Of a stretch of DNA of 38,597 bases, positions 31,860-38,597 are shown piece by piece; position 1 is the first letter of the stretch; each line of letters begins with the position of its first letter. Below the pieces are notes generated by a model. That model was not told the DNA's origin. It made no database searches and was given only the letters and a program-made list of their open reading frames with translations. Source of the stretch: an uncultured Lachnospiraceae bacterium (GTDB taxonomy: Bacteria > Bacillota > Clostridia > Lachnospirales > Lachnospiraceae); the NCBI GenBank assembly GCA_934351255.1, contig CAKRJH010000019.1, forward strand, positions 1-38,597, in the 5' to 3' direction. The translations under genes were made by a program, and so were the position numbers.

Positions 31860-33569
31860 ATGGAACAAATAAAAGAATATATTAAAAATCTGTTCCGGGG
31901 GATCCCGGAGACTCCGGATGTGCTCCGCGCCAAAGCGGAACTGATGGAGATGATGGAAGACAAATATGAACAGCTTCTGCAGGAAGGGAAGAGTCCGCAG
32001 GAAGCATTTGGCACGGTGGTGTCTGAGTTTGGCGATCTGGAAGAACTGTCTGAGGCGATGGGGATCTCATTTTCTGAACGGACAGATGATCAGACGGGCC
32101 GGGACACGGATTTCCGCGGTTTTGTCAATGAGAAGATGCCGAAGAATGGGTACTATGCGAATCTGGAACCGCATGAGATCTGGGACAAAGACCGGACGCA
32201 GCGCTTCCTGGATGTGTGCTGGAAGCATGCCCTGTATATCGCGATCGGTGTGGCGTGTTTTCTTCTGGCTCCGAAGGCCACCAGCGTGACGGGAGATGTC
32301 CTTTCGTGGTTGAATCTTGGACACACGGGTCTGAGCAGTGTCGTATTCATGGTGATGATCGCGGTGGGCGTGGTGTTCTGCATTCAGGCCGGCCATCAGT
32401 TCAAGCTGTTTGGCTATAAGATCAAACAGGTGGTGGGGATGGATCTGGCGTCCGGTGAACTGCTCAAGCAGAGAAGGGAAAAAGATGCCGAACTGCTCTA
32501 CAAGCTGCGTCTGACCGGAATTCTGCTTCTGATCTTTTCGGTGGTTCCGGATGTTCTGTCCTTTGTGCCGGATCAGCTGGGAGAATGCCTGATGTTTGGC
32601 ATGTTCGCCGCCGGTGTAGGACTTCTGATCGTGAACGGAAGCATGGGAAACCGCTATCAGGAGCTGGGTTTTGCCCGCCTGTACAATGAGTCGCGGACCA
32701 ATGAGATCGCCGGAGACTATTTTGTCAAAAACCAGCCGCGCAAGATGTCCGGCGGAGCAGTGGCTGTGATCGTGATTTCTGTGATCGTAGTGATTGGCGT
32801 GGTGATCACCACGGCGATAGTCAGTGTATTGATCCCGATGAAAAAGGCGGTGTCCACACAGTGGGATGCCATGACCGAGGTAGCTGAGATGAGCGAAGAC
32901 AATTTTGTGGGCGGGTATAACCTGCAGGATGGAGGAACGGTCGAGATGGATCTGGATGCGGCTTCGGTCAGAGTGGAAATGTCCAGTGAATCCAATGACA
33001 AGGATATCAAAGTGTATTATACGGGAAACAGCAAGGATCTGAATGTTAAGGAAACCAAGGAGAATCATCTGTCTATTGAGGATGATGGAGCAGATATCAC
33101 GATTTTCGGGAAGAATTCTACGAAGAAGCATGGCAATGTGATCGTCCGGATTCCACGCAATTCCAAGCACTTGAAGTACCAGATCTCAGTGGATGCGGGG
33201 AGAGTCGATCTGGATGGCTTGATTGGATCCGACCTCTCGCTGGAGGTTGATGCCGGAGATATCCGTTTCAACAACTGTATCATTAGCAATGCCGATGTGA
33301 CTGCAGATGCCGGAAATTTCACGGTTAGAAGGACAGATTTTGACAATCTGACCACCGAGGTCGATGCCGGAAATGTTGACATTGATACCCTTTCCGGACT
33401 GAGCAGCTATTCCTATCGGTTGAGCACCGATATGGGAAAAGTGCAGGCCGGTGATCAGAAGAAGTCCGGAGTGGGCGGATGCTCACTGAGCAGCGAGGCG
33501 GCAGTGACGGATCTGGGAAGTCACCACATCGAGGCAGATGTTGATATGGGCAATATCAAGATTAAATAG
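31860..33569 (+). CDS. Membrane protein with DUF1700-like N-terminus and DUF4097 C-terminus
   Basis: 569 residues, ATG with GGAAAGGAAG upstream. Residues 1-70 are a helical cytoplasmic segment (YIKNLFRGIP, AFGTVVSEFGDLEEL) typical of DUF1700 or 'permease prefix' domains. Membrane helices follow at about 120-135, 155-175, 215-235 and 243-260, with a further strong one near 300-325 (AVAVIVISVIVVIGVVITTAIVSVL). The outside part has repeated short strands with D-A-G-x-V/I (SVDAGRVDLDG, EVDAGDIRFNN, TADAGNFTV, EVDAGNVDID), the DUF4097 beta-helix. PadR-controlled proteins of this kind are linked to envelope stress, but a mechanism is not known. Confidence 0.9.
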   Translation: MEQIKEYIKNLFRGIPETPDVLRAKAELMEMMEDKYEQLLQEGKSPQEAFGTVVSEFGDLEELSEAMGISFSERTDDQTGRDTDFRGFVNEKMPKNGYYANLEPHEIWDKDRTQRFLDVCWKHALYIAIGVACFLLAPKATSVTGDVLSWLNLGHTGLSSVVFMVMIAVGVVFCIQAGHQFKLFGYKIKQVVGMDLASGELLKQRREKDAELLYKLRLTGILLLIFSVVPDVLSFVPDQLGECLMFGMFAAGVGLLIVNGSMGNRYQELGFARLYNESRTNEIAGDYFVKNQPRKMSGGAVAVIVISVIVVIGVVITTAIVSVLIPMKKAVSTQWDAMTEVAEMSEDNFVGGYNLQDGGTVEMDLDAASVRVEMSSESNDKDIKVYYTGNSKDLNVKETKENHLSIEDDGADITIFGKNSTKKHGNVIVRIPRNSKHLKYQISVDAGRVDLDGLIGSDLSLEVDAGDIRFNNCIISNADVTADAGNFTVRRTDFDNLTTEVDAGNVDIDTLSGLSSYSYRLSTDMGKVQAGDQKKSGVGGCSLSSEAAVTDLGSHHIEADVDMGNIKIK

Positions 33570-33615
33570 GAAGGATTGTCCATTTCTAAATTATCTGTAA
33601 AATAGAAGAAAAGCA

Positions 33616-33644
33616 TTGACATATGACACCTTGTCACATAAAAT
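33616..33644 (+). promoter_or_regulatory. Promoter of the RND exporter
   Basis: TTGACA (33616-33621), 17-bp spacer, TAAAAT (33639-33644). Confidence 0.85.
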
Positions 33645-33659
33645 GACAGGGTGTCATAT
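33621..33659. promoter_or_regulatory. Double operator, probably for the TetR regulator
   Basis: Two 13-bp sites TGACA-N3-TGTCA at 33624-33636 and 33644-33656, centres 20 bp apart. Together they form a larger palindrome with perfect 10-bp outer arms ATATGACACC (33621-33630) and GGTGTCATAT (33650-33659), spanning the spacer and the -10 box. Confidence 0.85.
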
Positions 33660-33696
33660 TGTATTGAATCAAGAACGTAGAAAGGACAGCAGATTT

Positions 33697-36600
33697 ATGA
33701 CGAAAACATTTGTCAAGAAACCGTTCCTGACACTGGTAGCGGTGGTCATCGTGCTGACGATCGGTATTGTCAGCCTGACAAAGATGAACACAGACCTTAT
33801 GCCGGAGATGGAACTTCCGTACATGATGGTGATTGTCACCGATCCGGGGGCATCTCCTTCGGAGGTGGAGAAGGACATTGTCGAACCGCTGGAGAGTGCG
33901 CTGGGCACGATCAGTGGTGTGGAGAATGTCATCAGCTCCTCCAACAACAGCTATGGGTATGTCATGCTGGAGTTCGGCAGTGACACGGACATGGACTCCG
34001 CGCTGGTGAGAGTGTCCCAGGCGGCCAACACTGTGGAACTTCCGGACAGCGCATCGACACCAAATCTGATGGAGGTCAGCATGGACATGATGGCCACCAT
34101 GTATGCCAATGTGGATTATGATGGAAAAGATGTCCAGAAGCTGACGGATTATGTGAATAAGGAAGTGATTCCGGAACTTTCCCGTCAGGAGGGCGTAGCC
34201 AGTGTCTCCGTGGGAGGTGCGGTGGAACAGTCCGTGGAAGTGCGTCTGAATCAGGATAAGATCGATGAGGTCAACAAGGATATTCTGACGCATACGAATA
34301 AAAAACTGTCCGATGCACAGGATAAGATCGACAAGGGCCTCAGGAAGCTGCAGGACGGGGAAGAGGAATTGTCCAAACAGCAGGATTCCCTGGAAAACAA
34401 ACAGGATGAGACCTACGATCAGCTCGCCAAGGGTCAGGTAAAACTGGCGCAGGCACAGGCGACAAAGACTGCCTATGAGGCGACGTTAAACGGCCTCAAA
34501 GCCAGCCGCAGTGCTCTGCAGGCAGAGAAGAAGGCATATGAGGATGCCAAACTGCCGCAGACGTATGAGCAGCTGGATGCCATGTTTGCCAATTTCCGGG
34601 CGACGATGGGCGATGCGGCCAAGGCTTCCGGGATCGAGATCCCGTCCGGTGTCGAGGATGCGGTGAAGAATCCTGACAAATTCAAGAAGTTCAAGGAGTG
34701 GCTGACCGGCCTTGGCTATGGAGATCAGATCAAGGATCTGAGCGCCAAGTCCCTGAAACAGGTCTATCAGGCCGTGAAGGTCCGTATGCCTCAGATCGAG
34801 ACGGAGCTTGGCAATCTGAAGACCGAGATCATGGCCGCCAAGATGATCATCCAGACTATGAACAAGCAGATGGCTGGGATGGATGACCAGCAGGCACAGG
34901 TGATCGCCGGAGGATATGCGGCTGCCGCCGGGTTTGGATCCGGTACCGCCCAGATGGCCTCCGCAAAGGATCAGATGAAGACGGCCAGACAGAGTCTGAA
35001 AGATGCGCAGAAGCAGCTTGACGATTCCAGGGATGCAGCGCTGGATCACGCAAATCTCGATGCACTGCTGACATTGGATACCCTGTCCGGCCTGGTCTAC
35101 GCGCAGAACTTTTCTATGCCGGCCGGCTACATTGACGACAAGGACGATGACCAGTGGCTGGTACAGATCGGCGACAACTATAAGGATGTGGACGAGTTAA
35201 AGGATATGGTCCTGACCAAGGTAAAGGGCGTTGGTACGATCAAACTCTCTGATGTGGCAGATGTCACCATGGTCAATACTGCCGGAGACAATTTCTGTAA
35301 AGTCAATGGCAAGGATGCGCTGATGCTTTCTGTCTTCAAGTCCAGCACAGCCAGCACAAGCGCTGTGGCCAAGCGGATCCAGAGTACATTCCGCGATCTG
35401 GAAAAGAAGAATGACGGCCTGTCCTTCACGATCATGATGAATCAGGGAGATTACATCAGCACGATCATCCAGAGTGTACTCAGCAGTATTCTTCTGGGTG
35501 CGGCGCTGGCGATCATCGTGCTGGCACTGTTCCTGAGGGATGTCAGACCGACTCTGGTGGTGGCATTCAGTATTCCGTTCAGTGTGCTGTTTGCCATTGT
35601 GGCGATGTATTTTACGGGAATTGGGATCAATGTAATGTCTCTGGCCGGTCTATGTATCGGAATCGGTATGCTGGTGGATAACTCCATCGTTGTCATGGAA
35701 AATATCTACCGTCTGCGCGGTCTTGGATACAGTGGGCCGAAGGCTGCCGTATACGGCGCCAAGCAGGTGGCAGGCCCGATCATCGCCTCCACGATCACGA
35801 CGATCTGCGTATTCCTGCCTATGGTATATACCTCCGGAACGATCAGCGACATGCTGATGCCGTTCTCCTTTACGATCTCTTATGCATTGATCGCATCTCT
35901 GCTGGTAGCATTGACCGTGGTGCCGACGATGGGATCTGTCATGCTCAAGAGTTCCAAGGCTCCAAAGGAGGGACGGATCTTCGGCGCTGTGAAGCGTGGA
36001 TATGCCAGGGTGCTGGCATTCTGCCTGAGACGCAAGTTTATCCCACTCCTCATAGCGGTGGCGCTTCTGGCGGTATTTACCGCGCGGGCATTCTCCACCG
36101 GCATGAGCATGATGGATGATATGGAGAGCAACCAGATCACCGGGTCGATCCAGCTCGAGGATGGCGTCGACAAGGACACTGCATTTGCGACAGCACAGGA
36201 AGCCATGGAAGACATGATGAAGGTGGACGGTGTCGACAAGGTCAGCGTCATGGATGGCAGTTCCGGTATGATGTCGGCCATCATGGGGAGCTCTGCAAGC
36301 TCCATGAAGAATTATTCTACCTTTACCGTCAATATCATTACCAAGGATACCGTCAAGACGACCAAAGAGTATCAGCGCATTATCAGGGATCTGCAAAATG
36401 AGGTCAAGGATGTGGATGCCAAGGAGATCACTATCGCGTCCTCCGCAATGGGCAGCATGGGAAGCATGATGAGCACCGGTATGCAGGTGGACATCTATGG
36501 CCCGGATTCCGACCGTCTGGTTGAGATCAGTGAGGACGTTATGGATATGCTCAAAGAGTACAAGGGGCTGTCTGAGATCTCCAACGGAATGGAGGATGCG

Positions 36601-37653
36601 GACAATGAGCTGCATCTGAAGATCGACCGGGATAAGGCCGCAAAGAAGGGATTGACGGTGGCTCAGATCTTCCAGCAGGTAGCCGGAAAGATCACGACCG
36701 AGAAAGACGCGATCACCATGAGCATTGACGACACCGATACCGATGTAAAGATTGTCAATGAAAATGATGTGCTGACCTGCGATAATATCCTGGATGCCAG
36801 CATCACGGCCACTGTGACCGGAGAAGACGGAACCCAGACGGAGAAGGAATATAAACTCCGGGATTTTGCAAGCATTGAAAAAGGCAAGAGTGCCAGCAGC
36901 ATTTCAAGGCGCAATCAGGAGAATTATGTCTCCGTAACCGCCGAGGCCGATGACGACACCAATGTCACACTGCTTTCCCGCAAACTGCAGACAAAACTCG
37001 ACGCCTATGATCCGGGCGAGGGATATTCCATCGAGATTGCCGGAGAGACCGAGCAGGTGAACGACATGCTCAAACAGATGCTCCTGGCGATCGCATTGGG
37101 GCTGCTCCTGGTATATCTGGTCATGGTAGCCCAGTTCCAGAGCCTGCTCTCACCATTTATTATCCTGTTTACGATCCCGCTGGCATTTACCGGAGGTATG
37201 ATCGGTCTGGGTCTGTTCCATCAGAACATTTCCTCCATGTCATTGATGGGATTCATGATCCTGATGGGAACCGTCGTAAACAATGGTATCGTGTTTGTGG
37301 ATTATGCAAACCAGCTCCGTCTCAAGGGAGTGGAGAAACATCAGGCGCTATTACTGACCGGTATGACCCGTATGCGCCCGATCATTATGACTGCGCTGAC
37401 CACGATCCTTTCCATGAGTGTCATGGTATTTTCCAATGATGCCGGCAATGCGATGCAGAAGGGCATGGCGATCGTCGTATGCTTCGGTCTGATCTATGCG
37501 ACCTTCATGACGCTGTTTATCGTGCCGGTACTGTATGATATTTTCTATCGGAAGAAAGAGATGCACAGCGTGGATGTGGGAAGTGAACTCGAGGACATTC
37601 CGGATGAGACGGCAGAATTGCTGGCGCAATATGGAATGGGAAATGAGAGGTAA
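33697..37653 (+). CDS. RND-family efflux transporter with long coiled-coil insertion
   Basis: 1318 residues from ATG 33697 (AGAAAGGA upstream); an earlier frame from 33616 would translate the promoter and operator. First membrane helix at 8-28, porter domain with MPEMELPYMMVIVTDPGASPSEVE, helices 2-6 with the TM4 signature GIGMLVDNSIVVMENIYR, helix 7 RRKFIPLLIAVALLAVF, second porter domain, and helices 8-12 with GTVVNNGIVFVDYANQLR. Between about residues 190 and 450 a Gln/Lys/Glu-rich coiled coil (SDAQDKIDKGLRKLQDGEEEL, KGQVKLAQAQATK) is inserted into the first porter domain, between DKIDEVN and LVYAQNFSMPAGYI. Gram-negative AcrB relatives lack this. No adaptor or outer-membrane gene is nearby, as expected for a Gram-positive. 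Substrate unknown. Confidence 0.95.
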   Translation: MTKTFVKKPFLTLVAVVIVLTIGIVSLTKMNTDLMPEMELPYMMVIVTDPGASPSEVEKDIVEPLESALGTISGVENVISSSNNSYGYVMLEFGSDTDMDSALVRVSQAANTVELPDSASTPNLMEVSMDMMATMYANVDYDGKDVQKLTDYVNKEVIPELSRQEGVASVSVGGAVEQSVEVRLNQDKIDEVNKDILTHTNKKLSDAQDKIDKGLRKLQDGEEELSKQQDSLENKQDETYDQLAKGQVKLAQAQATKTAYEATLNGLKASRSALQAEKKAYEDAKLPQTYEQLDAMFANFRATMGDAAKASGIEIPSGVEDAVKNPDKFKKFKEWLTGLGYGDQIKDLSAKSLKQVYQAVKVRMPQIETELGNLKTEIMAAKMIIQTMNKQMAGMDDQQAQVIAGGYAAAAGFGSGTAQMASAKDQMKTARQSLKDAQKQLDDSRDAALDHANLDALLTLDTLSGLVYAQNFSMPAGYIDDKDDDQWLVQIGDNYKDVDELKDMVLTKVKGVGTIKLSDVADVTMVNTAGDNFCKVNGKDALMLSVFKSSTASTSAVAKRIQSTFRDLEKKNDGLSFTIMMNQGDYISTIIQSVLSSILLGAALAIIVLALFLRDVRPTLVVAFSIPFSVLFAIVAMYFTGIGINVMSLAGLCIGIGMLVDNSIVVMENIYRLRGLGYSGPKAAVYGAKQVAGPIIASTITTICVFLPMVYTSGTISDMLMPFSFTISYALIASLLVALTVVPTMGSVMLKSSKAPKEGRIFGAVKRGYARVLAFCLRRKFIPLLIAVALLAVFTARAFSTGMSMMDDMESNQITGSIQLEDGVDKDTAFATAQEAMEDMMKVDGVDKVSVMDGSSGMMSAIMGSSASSMKNYSTFTVNIITKDTVKTTKEYQRIIRDLQNEVKDVDAKEITIASSAMGSMGSMMSTGMQVDIYGPDSDRLVEISEDVMDMLKEYKGLSEISNGMEDADNELHLKIDRDKAAKKGLTVAQIFQQVAGKITTEKDAITMSIDDTDTDVKIVNENDVLTCDNILDASITATVTGEDGTQTEKEYKLRDFASIEKGKSASSISRRNQENYVSVTAEADDDTNVTLLSRKLQTKLDAYDPGEGYSIEIAGETEQVNDMLKQMLLAIALGLLLVYLVMVAQFQSLLSPFIILFTIPLAFTGGMIGLGLFHQNISSMSLMGFMILMGTVVNNGIVFVDYANQLRLKGVEKHQALLLTGMTRMRPIIMTALTTILSMSVMVFSNDAGNAMQKGMAIVVCFGLIYATFMTLFIVPVLYDIFYRKKEMHSVDVGSELEDIPDETAELLAQYGMGNER

Positions 37654-37661
37654 CAGAAACC

Positions 37662-38291
37662 ATGCCAAAGGAAACATTTTTTAAACTGTCGGAGGAGAAG
37701 AGGCGGCGCATTCTCGGTGCCGCCGGGGAGGAATTTACGACCGTGCCGTATTCGGAGGCATCGATCAACCGCATTGTGAAGAATGCGCAGATTCCCCGGG
37801 GAAGTTTTTATCAATATTTTGAAGACAAGGAAGACCTTTTCTTCTACTATATGAGGTCGCACGGCAAGTTCATCATGCAGACGGTCTCGCGCGGAATAGA
37901 TGAGACGGGGGGCGACCTGTTTGCTGCCCTGCACGGATTTGCGGACAGACTGCTGCGCATCGCGTACCATGGAGAACATCCGAAAGTACGGATCATACTG
38001 TCCGATCCCTGGGTGTTTCAGGTGATGTGGAATGGGATCATTTCGCCGGATCAGCGCGAATGGCACCGTCACACTGTCCAGAAATATACCAGCAAGGTCT
38101 GGGATCATGTGGATATGAGCCGGCTGAACCTCGCAGATTCTGAGATGCCCTATTTTGGATGTATCCTCGGAAGCGTTCTGCGCGACAGCGTCCAGGAACT
38201 GTTCCTGGACAGTGAGGAAAAGCCGGAAGAAACTGCGGCCACCGAATTTCATGGAAAAATCTATAGCCTGGAACGGCACTATTCGCGTTAA
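37662..38291 (+). CDS. TetR-family transcriptional regulator
   Basis: 209 residues; ATG 8 bp after the RND stop, ribosome site GAGAGG overlapping that stop. N-terminal HTH: EEKRRRILGAAGEEFTTVPYSEASINRIVKNAQIPRGSFYQYFEDKEDLFFYY, the TetR pattern. The C-terminal ligand domain is unassigned. Coupling to the exporter and the double TGACA-N3-TGTCA operator at the exporter promoter suggest it represses its own operon and is released by an exported compound. The stop lies within one arm of an inverted repeat (38282-38295). Confidence 0.93.
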   Translation: MPKETFFKLSEEKRRRILGAAGEEFTTVPYSEASINRIVKNAQIPRGSFYQYFEDKEDLFFYYMRSHGKFIMQTVSRGIDETGGDLFAALHGFADRLLRIAYHGEHPKVRIILSDPWVFQVMWNGIISPDQREWHRHTVQKYTSKVWDHVDMSRLNLADSEMPYFGCILGSVLRDSVQELFLDSEEKPEETAATEFHGKIYSLERHYSR

Positions 38292-38310
38292 AGAGAGCCA
38301 CGCACAGCGG

Positions 38311-38357
38311 AAAAAGCGGGACACCCCAAACTTGTTTGGGAGGTGTCCCGCTTTTTT
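38311..38357 (+). terminator. Strong terminator after the TetR gene
   Basis: AAAAAGCGGGACACC (38311-38325) pairs with GGTGTCCCGCTTTTT (38342-38356), with an inner CCAAA/TTTGG stem, followed by T. It works in either direction in principle. Confidence 0.93.
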
Positions 38358-38361
38358 TGAT

Positions 38362-38597
38362 GTATGCGGCGAACGCATGAAGAAGAACGTGTTGCGTTCT
38401 TCTTCTTACGTAAATGAACAGCGAAGCTGTGAATGTATAGAGAAGTCTGCTGCGCAGCCTTCTCATTGGGGGCGCTCTTTAACGCGAACGCGCGGAGAAA
38501 GCGTATGCGGCGAACGCATAAAGAAGAACGTGTTGCGTTCTTCTTCTTACGTAAATGAACAGCGAAGCTGTGAATGTATAGAGAAGTCTGCTGCGCA
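38362..38597. repeat. Tandem repeat of hairpins, 141-bp period, running off the window
   Basis: Bases 38362-38456 recur at 38503-38597 with one difference (G/A at 38379/38520), and the second copy is cut by the window end. Each unit holds perfect short hairpins: ATGCG/CGCAT (38364-38378), GAAGAAGAACG/CGTTCTTCTTC (38379-38405), ACAGC/GCTGT (38418-38430) and GAGAAG-CTGC/GCAG-CTTCTC (38440-38464), plus the palindrome TTACGTAA (38406-38413). Between units lies CTCTTTAACGCGAA (38475-38488), an exact inverted copy of 38282-38295 at the TetR stop. No gene is visible here. Confidence 0.85.

Noticed and set aside
33616..33696. 27-codon upstream extension of the RND exporter
   Set aside because: It would translate the -35/-10 promoter and the double operator; the ATG at 33697 has a ribosome site and starts before the first membrane helix.
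38362..38597. CRISPR array
   Set aside because: The repeated unit is 95 bp and made of several hairpins, only one 46-bp gap separates the two copies, and no cas gene is near.

Overview
The window looks like a chromosomal segment of a Gram-positive, anaerobic, gut-type Clostridia, most likely Lachnospiraceae. The reasons are strong AGGAGG-type ribosome binding sites, sigma-A promoters of the TTGACA/TATAAT type, secreted EF-hand/leucine-rich-repeat (LRR) proteins, a rubredoxin-first ('reverse') rubrerythrin, a two-subunit iron-sulfur L-serine dehydratase, and a PadR/DUF4097 envelope module. Genus assignment is inference. No tRNA, rRNA, CRISPR array, transposase or phage gene was seen.

Region 1 (1-13880) is a repeat-rich accessory locus of secreted proteins. 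Two subtilisin-like (S8) peptidase genes share an almost identical pro-/catalytic region (1-1122 and 3932-5053) but have strongly diverged C-terminal domains. Each is followed at once by a different secreted EF-hand/LRR protein (2155-3516, type 1; 6049-7251, type 2). Downstream are a cytoplasmic BtrH-like protein, one more type-1 and three more type-2 LRR proteins. The layout (constant N-terminus, variable C-terminus, adjacent cognate-looking gene, orphan copies of that gene downstream) resembles a polymorphic effector/partner locus. I regard it as the best candidate for an undescribed system.

Region 2 (13881-27700) is a long co-directional amino-acid operon: pxpB, pxpC, a DUF1445 protein, pxpA, a DUF4392 protein, a D-amino-acid-type class IV aminotransferase, a PucR regulator, a cytidylate-kinase-like protein, a complete branched-chain-type ABC importer (binding protein, LivH, LivM, LivG, LivF) and both subunits of L-serine dehydratase. 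DUF1445 plus DUF4392 are the two halves of animal D-glutamate cyclase, so the operon plausibly links D-glutamate, 5-oxoproline, glutamate, D-alanine, serine and pyruvate. Two promoters, at 13894 and 20569, are each followed almost at once by a terminator-like hairpin.

Region 3 (27700-28900, minus strand) is a peroxide/iron-stress pair, rubrerythrin and a PerR/Fur-type regulator, with matching operator-like sequences in both promoters. Region 4 (28900-38291) holds a ClC-family antiporter with features of the fluoride-exporting clade, a membrane protein with an XRE regulator, a PadR regulator with a DUF1700/DUF4097-like membrane protein, and a large RND exporter with a long coiled-coil insertion followed by its probable TetR regulator. 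Several promoters here carry clear inverted-repeat operators. The window ends (38292-38597) in a strong terminator and the start of a 141-bp-period repeat made of short hairpins.
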